NCBI GenBank assembly: GCA_034189325.1
Contig: JAXHUM010000090.1
Coordinates: 1-12,465, forward strand
Origin: JAXHUM01 sp034189325
GTDB taxonomy: Bacteria; Desulfobacterota; DSM-4660; Desulfatiglandales; Desulfatiglandaceae
Length of the DNA: 12,465 nucleotides
Direction: 5' to 3'
Part shown: piece by piece, positions 6,392-12,465 of the stretch
Numbering within the stretch: position 1 is the first letter of the stretch
Layout: every line of letters begins with the position of its first letter
Notes under the pieces: generated by a model
Databases searched by the model: none
Told to the model about the DNA's origin: nothing
Seen by the model: only the letters and a program-made list of their open reading frames with translations
Translations under genes and position numbers: made by a program

Positions 6392-7696
6392 ATGGTTGCT
6401 GACGATTCTGAGCTTCTGGATGAACTTAAAAACATCCTCAAACAAGAGACTCCTTTACTGCCACGCAATGAGCTTTTGTCCTGTGTGAATTACCATATGG
6501 GCCGCCGGGACAAGTATCTCCAGGCCCTCGAAAAAGGCCCTCTCCCGGTGTATATTCTGGAATCCGACGTGCTGGAAGAAAAGGCACGTCAATTTCAAAC
6601 TGTTTTCAAAAAGGCTCTTCCAGAAGTCTCTTTCTATTATGCCGTTAAAAGCAACAACCATCCGGCCGTTGCCGGGACCCTTCTTAAATGCGGTTTCGGT
6701 CTGGATGTCTCCAGCGGTCTTGAGCTGGAAATGGGCCTGGACCTTGATTCCCATGATATGGTGTTCAGCGGGCCGGGCAAAACAAATCAGGAATTGGATT
6801 TGGCAACTCAACACGCTGAAGACGTTGTTGTTCTCATAGATAGTTTTGGTGAACTGTATCGACTTGAAAATATTGCCGCATCAAAGAAAAAGGAAGTCCG
6901 TGCAGGAGTGCGATTAACGACCGATACCAATGGTCTCTGGCGAAAATTCGGGATTTCGACCCGGGATCTCCCATTTTTTTGGAAAGAGGCCAGGCAATGC
7001 CGCCATGTTCTGCTACAAGGGCTCCAATTCCACACCAGCTGGAATCTTTCACCTGAAAAGCAGATTGATTTCATAGAAGTCCTTGGTAAATCGTTTGAAG
7101 AAATGTCACCTTATTTGAGGGAGGACATAGTTTTTATTGATATTGGTGGTGGTTATTGGCCTCCGCAGGGAGAATGGTTGCTGAATTCAGGAACACCGGC
7201 GGGAAAGATTCGAAACGCTCTGGGAAAAGGGGCTGATCCAAATTCAAATCTCTACCGCCTGCCTGCAACACCTATTGAGTCTTTTGCGGAACAACTCGGC
7301 TCGGCGATTTATGAGCACATATTGAAATATAAATCTTGTCGAATCTGTCTGGAGCCGGGCCGTTGGATTTGCAGCGATGCAATGCACATCTTTATCTCCG
7401 TGGTCGACAAAAAGGCGTCAAATCTGGTTATTACCGATGGAGGCACAAATGCCGTCGGCTGGGAGCAGTTTAAACAGGAATATTCCCCCATCCTGAACCT
7501 TACGAGACCTTCGTTAAAGGAACAGGCCTGCGATGTCTTAGGATCCCTGTGTACACCGCATGACGTCTGGGGCTATTCCTATTGGGGGGATGATATCCAG
7601 CCCGGAGACCTTCTTATGGTGCCTGCACAAGGCGCCTATACTTACAGCTTCCGTCAAGAATTCATCAAACCTGTGCCACCCGTGATCATCATTTAA
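6392..7696 (+). CDS. fold-III PLP-dependent amino-acid decarboxylase (LysA/ODC/BtrK superfamily)
   Basis: This is a 434-residue alanine-racemase-fold decarboxylase. The frame extends upstream to 6302 inside the ATP-grasp gene, but the ATG at 6392 leaves a normal N-terminus. Key residues: PLP Schiff-base lysine K86 in YYAVKSNN; H214 of the HxS motif (QFHTSWN); the glycine-rich phosphate loop DIGGGYWP (250-257); EPGRWI (321-326); the second-subunit catalytic Cys C387 in SLCTPHD; and the Tyr of QGAYTYS (413-419). The LCTPxD form resembles carrier-protein-bound glutamate decarboxylases such as BtrK more than lysine-forming LysA (CESGD), but this is from memory of the motifs. About 45 residues precede the barrel (LLSCVNYHMGRRDKYLQ), and an insertion around 262-295 is unlike housekeeping LysA. 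Last gene of the operon. Substrate unknown. Confidence 0.88.
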   Translation: MVADDSELLDELKNILKQETPLLPRNELLSCVNYHMGRRDKYLQALEKGPLPVYILESDVLEEKARQFQTVFKKALPEVSFYYAVKSNNHPAVAGTLLKCGFGLDVSSGLELEMGLDLDSHDMVFSGPGKTNQELDLATQHAEDVVVLIDSFGELYRLENIAASKKKEVRAGVRLTTDTNGLWRKFGISTRDLPFFWKEARQCRHVLLQGLQFHTSWNLSPEKQIDFIEVLGKSFEEMSPYLREDIVFIDIGGGYWPPQGEWLLNSGTPAGKIRNALGKGADPNSNLYRLPATPIESFAEQLGSAIYEHILKYKSCRICLEPGRWICSDAMHIFISVVDKKASNLVITDGGTNAVGWEQFKQEYSPILNLTRPSLKEQACDVLGSLCTPHDVWGYSYWGDDIQPGDLLMVPAQGAYTYSFRQEFIKPVPPVIII

Positions 7697-7755
7697 TCGC
7701 TTTCCCCTTATCTCGCTCTTTGAAATTGTTTCGAAACCAACAGCCCTTAAATCCT

Positions 7756-7911
7756 GTTAGTTAGTCTCCATCCATGAATGGTCTTTTTGCCCAATCTCGG
7801 TGTTATGCTCAAAAAATAATCCTCGGAATATTACACATATGCCTGCGGTTGTTTTTTCGCATGCCTTGATCTTGAACAAAAATCCTCATTTATGGATGGA
7901 CACTAGTTAGT
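7756..7911. mobile_element. 144-bp MITE-like foldback element with 6-bp target duplication
   Basis: The element proper is 7762-7905. Its ends read TAGTCTCCATCCATGAATG (left) and, on the other strand, TAGTGTCCATCCATAAATG (right), two mismatches in 19. Similarity continues inward: both halves then carry a TTTTTG tract, ATGC followed by an A-rich run (AAAAAATAATCC against AAAAAACAACCG), and meet in a near-palindromic centre (GGAATATTACACATATGCC). The whole element is thus one long imperfect palindrome. It is flanked exactly by GTTAGT at 7756-7761 and 7906-7911, a perfect direct repeat. There is no coding capacity, so movement would need a transposase in trans. As RNA it would fold into a long hairpin and might terminate transcription of the operon ending at 7696. 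Confidence 0.7.
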
Positions 7912-8067
7912 TAAAAAGAAGGAGATTTCGATAGAATGGATCTTTTTCTCGGCCTGTGGATTTTTCACTTCAATGGCAAGGTCCTGTGTGTCCAGAAGGA
8001 TATTCGCCGGGAGCGGATATAGAAGGCCGCTGAGAGTTGTCCGCCTGAAAGGAAATAGGCTTTTCAT
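7903..8067 (-). pseudogene. 3' remnant of a minus-strand gene, ended by the foldback element
   Basis: On the minus strand a 54-codon frame from ATG 8067 reads MKSLFPFRRTTLSGLLYPLP, then NILLDTQDLAIEVKNPQ and KKIHSIEISFFLTN, and stops at TAG. That TAG (7903-7905) is the first three bases of the foldback element. Removing the element and one copy of the direct repeat restores ACT AAC AGG ATT TAA, so the ancestral frame would have ended two codons later (LTNRI). Just upstream, a different frame, GKSIIEDLPDIVMIYEKPIS (about 8050-8110), also looks coding, so a +1 frameshift near 8045-8065 may have split a longer gene lying directly after the lipoprotein gene. No family is recognised. Confidence 0.35.
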
Positions 8068-8113
8068 ATATCATCACTATATCCGGCAAATCCTCTATGA
8101 TGGACTTCCCTTT

Positions 8114-9115
8114 TTATAACCGCCATCCCCAGAATTTCAGGAATCCAGTAAAATCCCACATATCCGAGGCATTCCTATTCCAGGGTTTCAAGGAGGTGTA
8201 AAAAGGATTTCCAGTGACCCTGCTGTCGCCATAGAGCTTGTCCGTTCCGACAAAAAAATCCAGGCTTATAATACTCAAGAAAAGAGTCTCCCACACTTTG
8301 AAAGAACCTTTAACGTAGCCTTTTAAAGGCCATGTGTCATGGTAAAGACTTGTGGTCTTGCCGTTTAGGTGTATCTTCTCAAGAGAGTCCATAGGCAGGA
8401 GAGAGGCCTTGATGACGAAAAAGGGATCCGTGTCAGTAAGAGAGGCTTCTTCCCGGATCTTGATATCCATAACACGATGCACATGGGATCTTAAGGTAAT
8501 CATTATTTTGGGGTTGGTGAAGGATGAGAAATCGAGGAGGGATGGGAGCCTTTCTCCATAGACATTCAGAGAGTCTTTTTCCCATTTCTCGGGATATGTA
8601 TCCGGCGGCAGATTACTGGTGGGAATAATGGCGGCATAACATCCGCACGTCCCCACCGTCGTCAGCAGCACCGGCTTTTCTTTTTCATCAAGCGTTATAA
8701 TCGCCATAACTCCCACATTCTTTCCTGCGGTTAATGTGAAGGGAACAAGAGTGAATGGGACCTCTTGGAAATGCACGCGATAGATAAGGTTGGTATAGTT
8801 TGCTCTGTCCGTTTGAAACGTTTTGGCCATGTAGTAGAGAGCAGGCCTTTGATGGTCTATGAAAAGGTCTTCGTTACCTCTCTCATCTATACACGCGGTC
8901 ACACTGCCGATTCGATTAAAGGTCTCCCGGAAATTCTCAACCATGAAAACCGGCGCATACCTTTCAATCAATTCTTGAGTCCCATGTTTAACCATATAAA
9001 CGGTCGGTTTTGTTTCGCGAACGAAAGCGTGCTTTCCCGCGCATCCTGCCAAAAACACCGTGACCACGAGCATCCATAGTTTTAAAGCGGTCTTCCAGCC
9101 GTGCCTATTTCTCAT
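8114..9115 (-). CDS. uncharacterised outer-membrane-type lipoprotein
   Basis: This is a 333-residue secreted lipoprotein. It has a basic n-region (MRNRHGWKTALK), a hydrophobic core (LWMLVVTVFLAG) and the lipobox LAGC, with the lipidated Cys at residue 25. The residue after Cys is Ala, not Asp, which in enterobacteria favours outer-membrane sorting. The mature part is rich in beta-prone segments. It has a short Cys cluster, GTCGCY (155-160), and a conserved-looking block PTSNLPPDTYPEKW (165-178), and ends FWGWRL. The start has a near-perfect Shine-Dalgarno (CAGGAGGA) 5-6 nt upstream. I recognise no catalytic domain and no named family. It stands alone on the minus strand between two gene remnants, with no visible partner gene. 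Coding status is secure; function is unknown. Confidence 0.85.
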   Translation of the reverse strand: MRNRHGWKTALKLWMLVVTVFLAGCAGKHAFVRETKPTVYMVKHGTQELIERYAPVFMVENFRETFNRIGSVTACIDERGNEDLFIDHQRPALYYMAKTFQTDRANYTNLIYRVHFQEVPFTLVPFTLTAGKNVGVMAIITLDEKEKPVLLTTVGTCGCYAAIIPTSNLPPDTYPEKWEKDSLNVYGERLPSLLDFSSFTNPKIMITLRSHVHRVMDIKIREEASLTDTDPFFVIKASLLPMDSLEKIHLNGKTTSLYHDTWPLKGYVKGSFKVWETLFLSIISLDFFVGTDKLYGDSRVTGNPFYTSLKPWNRNASDMWDFTGFLKFWGWRL

Positions 9116-9148
9116 TTTTTCCTCCTGGATTCAAGGTCAAACGGTTTC

Positions 9149-9379
9149 TCAAACTTGGAGAGTTTTCCTCAGGGCCTCAACAGAAACACCCCTTTGAGCT
9201 CGATAGATGCTGTTTGTTTTGTCCTCGCCCATACGGCCTGGTAATATCTCCTCAAAGTCGGGCGACGTGTCAATGTCAAACTATGCTTGATCTTCCTTAA
9301 AAGAGCTTTTGGAAATATCTTTCACGGGATATTCCTGACAGGTGCCCGAGACCCAAAGCCTCTGTCCATCTTTATATCG
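9149..9379 (-). pseudogene. degenerate gene remnant upstream of the lipoprotein gene
   Basis: On the minus strand, a 77-codon frame reads RYKDGQRLWVSGTCQEYPVK, DISKSSFKEDQA, then TAG (9281-9283), then FDIDTSPDFEEILPGRMGED, KTNSIYRAQRGVSVEALRKT and a final TGA (9149-9151). The residue composition looks like real protein on both sides of the internal stop. Upstream of 9379 the frame is closed by TAA, while an adjacent frame gives TIVLLGFL, suggesting a further frameshift. A GTG at 9325 could start a 14-residue peptide only. The remnant ends 33 nt before the lipoprotein start, so the two may once have been cotranscribed. No family recognised. Confidence 0.4.
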
Positions 9380-9731
9380 TTACATAAGAAACCCAGGAGC
9401 ACAATAGTTTCAGTACATTAGAATAGAAGTTATTCAAAAAACCTAATTGAATACAATGTAGTAGATCGACCGGGTGCCGCTCGTTCGACCCTGAGGCCAT
9501 CGATAGTCCCGCTCACCCTATCAATCCGGTTCCAGGACAACTATATCTTGGGGCTACTTTGTCCTTGGCACACTACGCGAAATCACTTATACTATCACGG
9601 TAGATTGGCCAGTCGCCCTATCACCTCGTTATCAATAATTTCTTATGGGAGTCGGGAAAGGAGGATGCTGAATTCCGCATGACCGGTCGAATGACAATGC
9701 CAAGGAAGACGATGAACTGCAGCAGGATGAG
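9380..9731. other. intergenic region before the lycopene-cyclase-domain gene
   Basis: About 350 bp with no convincing reading frame on either strand. The part near 9400-9460 is AT-rich; the part from 9460 is mixed. A TTGGCAC (9568-9574) resembles a sigma-54 -24 box, but the spacing to the next GC is 8, not 10, so I do not call it. A ribosome-binding site (AGGATGAG) for the next gene closes the region. No terminator hairpin with a T-run was found by eye. Confidence 0.35.
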
Positions 9732-10454
9732 ATGACAATATCTGAGACGAACCTCGTCAACATGTATCCATACCTTTTTGCCAACCTTTTTTACCTGTTC
9801 GTCCTTTTTTCAGGACTCCTATTCGTTGCCAAGGGAAATCGGCGCCTGGTTTACCTTGCGGGTCTGGTCAACATTCCCTGTTTTCCTTTCTTGATTTATT
9901 TTGAAGAGATCTATTGGTATCCAAAACGCTTCGGCGGCTGGGTTCTTGGGATTGAAGATGCGATCTGTTCCTTCGTGGTCGGGGCCATGGTGGTCCTGGT
10001 GGTCCTGCTGTTTTTCGATTACCGCTCATCCAGGGATACATCTTTGAGCCGGATACTGTCGCGCTATTTTTCTTTCTGCACCATTTCAGTGATTCTGTTT
10101 TTCCTGTTTCTGCTTGCCTTTGGGGCGAATCCCATGACGGCGCTCATTTTCAGCAATGCCATTGTCTTCAGCCTGCTGCTGCTGCTTCGCAAAGACCTCT
10201 TGACGGTGGCCCTCCTCGGCATGATCGGCTATGGCGTCGCCCATTTTGTTCTCATGAAAATCGGCTTCTGGCTGCTACCTGGATTCCTGGAGAGCTGGAA
10301 CCTGGGGACATTGTGGGGGCATACCCTATTCAATGTTCCCCTGGGAGAAATAACATGGGCCTTTTTCTATGGGGCATTCTGGCCGGTGTTCATTGCTCAT
10401 GTTTTTGATCTTCGGGTCCGATTCCGCATATTCCCTATTGCCGCCGCAGGATAA
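9732..10454 (+). CDS. lycopene-cyclase-domain integral membrane protein (CrtYcd-like)
   Basis: This is a 240-residue polytopic membrane protein with about seven hydrophobic segments. It fits two tandem lycopene_cyc-type units, as in fused CrtYc-CrtYd cyclases of Actinobacteria, archaea and fungi. Each unit should carry an acidic motif related to PLEE: unit 1 has VLGIEDAICSF (71-81) and unit 2 has NVPLGEITWAFFYG (201-214). EEIYWYPKRFGGW (58-70), preceding the first motif, is also typical. In known enzymes these Glu residues serve the proton-driven beta-ring closure of lycopene. Here the first motif is IED and the second PLGE, so catalysis is not certain. The start at ATG 9732 follows AGGA by 5 nt; ATG 9762 is possible. 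No crtB, crtI or crtE is in the window. The following ABC transporter genes are 55 nt downstream on the same strand, suggesting one operon. Confidence 0.72.
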   Translation: MTISETNLVNMYPYLFANLFYLFVLFSGLLFVAKGNRRLVYLAGLVNIPCFPFLIYFEEIYWYPKRFGGWVLGIEDAICSFVVGAMVVLVVLLFFDYRSSRDTSLSRILSRYFSFCTISVILFFLFLLAFGANPMTALIFSNAIVFSLLLLLRKDLLTVALLGMIGYGVAHFVLMKIGFWLLPGFLESWNLGTLWGHTLFNVPLGEITWAFFYGAFWPVFIAHVFDLRVRFRIFPIAAAG

Positions 10455-10509
10455 TGGCTCAGGAATTCCACTCGAAACTTCATTGCCATAACCCACGGAA
10501 TGATTTTCT

Positions 10510-11241
10510 ATGACACTTAAAGACAATATCTCAACAAAGCCGGAATCCCATGATAAGGCGAGTGCGGAATCATTGGTGTCATTATCCGGAGTAAGTCGGT
10601 TTTTCAAAAATGGCAGGGTCGTTGCGTTACAGGATGTGGATCTCGTCATCGATCGGCACGATTTCGTCGCCGTTGTCGGACGCAGCGGGGGCGGAAAGTC
10701 AACGCTGTTACAGCTTATGTCCGGCCTCGATTCACCGTCAGCGGGACGCGTATGCTTTGAAGGATACGAACCCCGCACTCCCGGTTCGTGGTCTGATATC
10801 CGCGCCCGAAAGATCGGTTTTATTTTTCAGACCTTTCATCTCCTGCCGACACTTAATGTGCTGCAAAACGTCGAAATCCCCATGTTCGGCGTAACAGCGA
10901 ACAATCGGGAGCGAAGAGAGCGTGCACGATACCTGGTGAAAAGAGTCGGTCTGTCCCACAGAACTCACCATTACCCTGCCGAGCTTTCCGGAGGAGAATG
11001 CCAGAGAGTGGCCATTGCTCGCAGCCTGGCCAATGCGCCCGAGCTGATTCTGGCTGACGAGCCCACCGGCAACCTCGATTCCGGGAATTCGCGGGAAATT
11101 ATGACATTGCTGGAAGAGATCCATGTCCGGGATGGGGCAACCCTTGTCCTCGTTACCCACGACCGCGATCTTGTCTCTTCGGCCAAGCGTTGCATTGAGC
11201 TGGTCGACGGCCGGATCGTCGGTGATAACCGGTTGGAGTGA
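10510..11241 (+). CDS. ABC transporter ATP-binding protein, LolD/MacB type
   Basis: This is a 243-residue cytoplasmic ATPase with a complete motif set: Walker A GRSGGGKST (57-65), Q-loop FQTFHLLP with Q107, signature LSGGECQR (159-166), Walker B LILADEP (179-185) with catalytic E184, D-loop GNLD and switch His H217 (VTHD). FQTFHLLPTLNVLQNVEIPM and LADEPTGNLDS are characteristic of the LolD/MacB/FtsE group that pairs with FtsX-fold permeases, which work as mechanotransmitters for lipoprotein release or extrusion rather than classical import. The first 20 residues (MTLKDNISTKPESHDKASAE) are an extra, poorly conserved tail. The permease gene follows with at most 8 nt between, confirming the pair. 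ATG 10510 has no strong Shine-Dalgarno. Confidence 0.93.
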   Translation: MTLKDNISTKPESHDKASAESLVSLSGVSRFFKNGRVVALQDVDLVIDRHDFVAVVGRSGGGKSTLLQLMSGLDSPSAGRVCFEGYEPRTPGSWSDIRARKIGFIFQTFHLLPTLNVLQNVEIPMFGVTANNRERRERARYLVKRVGLSHRTHHYPAELSGGECQRVAIARSLANAPELILADEPTGNLDSGNSREIMTLLEEIHVRDGATLVLVTHDRDLVSSAKRCIELVDGRIVGDNRLE

Positions 11242-11249
11242 TACAGAGT

Positions 11250-12371
11250 ATGACTTTTTTGCTTATCCCGCTGAACAATCTGCGTCGAAGACCGTTGCGA
11301 ACCTGGTTTACCGTGACCGGCATTTCTGCTGCCATAGGACTTTTCGTCGTGGTGATGGGAATGTCCAACGGGGTTGAGCGTGCCTATGTCGGTGCCCTGG
11401 AGGAGCGCGGCACCCATGTAATTGCCGTCCGTAAAGGGGTGATCGATATTCTCAGCGGGTCCATCGATGAAAAACAGGAAAACGCCCTTAAGAGCTTCCC
11501 GGGAATTGTCGCTGTGAGCCCGGAACTCATCGATTGGGTGATCCTCAACTCGGGGCATACCGTCGTGGTGGTGGGCTGGCCCATGGAAAGCTTCCTGTGG
11601 GAGAGCCTTGTCGTGCAAGAAGGATCGAGCCCGCCGGACTCAAGCACCAATGGGGTGATCGTCGGCCAACGCATTGCACAGGCTCTTGGTCTTGATGTGG
11701 GCGGTGAGCTGACTCTTCACGGAGATAAAAGCCGGGTGACGGGCATCTCCCGACCGGGCGGGGTGATCCGGAGCAGTGCCGTGGTCCTTCCCCTGGATAG
11801 GTTGCAGCGTTTGACCGATCGTCCCGGCAAAGTCACGGCCTTCAATCTCCGTATCGCCGATCCCAAGAACAAAATGGATGTTGCGACCACCATCGACCGG
11901 TTGAACGCTGCCTTCCCCGACCTTTCATTCATGCAAACAGGGATGGTGGCAAAAAAAAATCATATGATGCAAATACTCCGGTCCTTTTCCTGGGCAACGT
12001 CACTGGTCGCTGTTTTTATAGGAGCCCTGATCATGTTAAACACCCTGCTGATGTCGGTCAGCGAACGGACCCGGGAAATCGGCATCCTCTCGGCCCTGGG
12101 ATGGAAACCGACCCGAATCCTGTCCATGATCTTCAGCGAAGGCCTTCTTCTGGTTCTCGCCGCCCTTGTGGGAGGTATTCTTCTAGGAATCCTCGGTCTC
12201 TATTTCTTCGCCCATTCACCCAGGACCGGCGGGTTCGTCGAGGCCAGGATCACGATGCTGACGCTGCTGCAAGTTGTTGGTGCAGGTCTCCTGATCGGAG
12301 GATTCGGTTGCTTCTACCCTGCCTGGCGGGCGATACAATTGCATCCAGGAGAGGCCCTGCGCCACGAGTAG
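11250..12371 (+). CDS. FtsX/MacB-fold ABC transporter permease
   Basis: I chose ATG 11250 (373 residues, MTFLLIPLNNLRRRPLRT), which gives the classic NLRRRPLRT amphipathic start; GGAG lies 12 nt upstream. A GTG at 11238 overlapping the ATPase stop (GTGA) would add four residues. Layout: TM1 at about 19-37, a periplasmic MacB_PCD-like domain (about 40-240) with GVIVGQRIAQALGLDVGGEL, then TM2 (248-270), TM3 (297-320) and TM4 (337-357). The FtsX signature SERTREIGILSALGWKPTRI lies between TM2 and TM3, and the C-terminus ends in PAWRAIQLHPGEALRHE, all typical. One permease gene implies a homodimer as in MacB, unlike LolCE. No outer-membrane or periplasmic adaptor gene is visible within the window. 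The substrate is unknown; a hydrophobic molecule related to the lycopene-cyclase-domain gene product is one speculative option. Confidence 0.92.
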   Translation: MTFLLIPLNNLRRRPLRTWFTVTGISAAIGLFVVVMGMSNGVERAYVGALEERGTHVIAVRKGVIDILSGSIDEKQENALKSFPGIVAVSPELIDWVILNSGHTVVVVGWPMESFLWESLVVQEGSSPPDSSTNGVIVGQRIAQALGLDVGGELTLHGDKSRVTGISRPGGVIRSSAVVLPLDRLQRLTDRPGKVTAFNLRIADPKNKMDVATTIDRLNAAFPDLSFMQTGMVAKKNHMMQILRSFSWATSLVAVFIGALIMLNTLLMSVSERTREIGILSALGWKPTRILSMIFSEGLLLVLAALVGGILLGILGLYFFAHSPRTGGFVEARITMLTLLQVVGAGLLIGGFGCFYPAWRAIQLHPGEALRHE

Positions 12372-12465
12372 AAGCGGTTTCGATACCTGTTGGCCGATAA
12401 AAGAGTGCGGGGAAGCCCTTCTCTGTTCCCTTAAGCAAATGCTCAGGTGGAAAGGCTCGTTGGTG
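12372..12465 (+). other. window end, possible start of a further gene
   Basis: After the permease stop there are 94 nt. An ATG at 12439 opens a frame (MLRWKGSLV) that runs off the end. It has no clear ribosome-binding site, so whether the operon continues cannot be decided here. No terminator hairpin was seen. Confidence 0.2.

Noticed and set aside
9568..9584. TTGGCAC as a sigma-54 promoter for the lycopene-cyclase-domain operon
   Set aside because: The distance from GG to the next GC is 8 nt, not 10, and no TTGC -12 box is present.
10971..11618. 215-codon minus-strand frame opposite the ABC genes
   Set aside because: It is the antisense of the unmistakable ATPase and permease coding sequences and is rich in His, as expected of such shadows.

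Overview
The window reads as chromosomal accessory DNA of a Gram-negative bacterium, most likely a delta-proteobacterium in the wide sense (Desulfobacterota). This rests on a sigma-54 activator with a Fis-type HTH, a lipobox lipoprotein, a LolCDE/MacB-type ABC module, a COG1569-type PIN module and moderate, uneven base composition. No rRNA, tRNA or CRISPR array is visible, and the taxonomic guess is inference only.

Region 1 (1-1161, + strand) is a decaying run of small genes: an intact helix-hairpin-helix (Cdd1-type) gene, then a truncated VOC/glyoxalase fragment, an AbrB-type antitoxin and a PIN toxin. Each of the last three has exactly one premature in-frame stop codon (TAA, TGA, TAA) in an otherwise open, well conserved frame. 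A possible integron attC right end lies at the very start of the window. Region 2 (1445-3415) holds a sigma-54 enhancer-binding regulator on the minus strand whose receiver-like domain lacks the phosphoacceptor Asp. A structured intergenic region follows, with a candidate -24/-12 promoter and a small basic protein gene.

Region 3 (3724-7696, + strand) is the most interesting part: a tightly packed four-gene operon. It encodes a divergent pyruvoyl decarboxylase of the AdoMet decarboxylase (SpeD) family, a GNAT/FemAB-like acyltransferase, an ATP-grasp carboxylate-amine ligase and a fold-III PLP decarboxylase (LysA/ODC/BtrK superfamily). Two chemically different decarboxylases, a ligase and an acyltransferase suggest a small-molecule pathway, probably making an amine or polyamine amide conjugate. 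The product cannot be read from the sequence.

Region 4 (7756-9379, mostly minus strand) begins with a 144-bp foldback, MITE-like palindromic element flanked by a perfect 6-bp direct repeat (GTTAGT). It appears to have inserted two codons before the stop of a small, partly degraded minus-strand reading frame. Upstream on that strand are an uncharacterised lipoprotein and another gene remnant with an internal stop. Region 5 (9732-12371, + strand) is an apparent operon of a lycopene-cyclase-domain membrane protein, an ABC ATPase and an FtsX/MacB-type permease. The recurring theme is intact biosynthetic and export operons set among eroding small genes and a mobile-element footprint.
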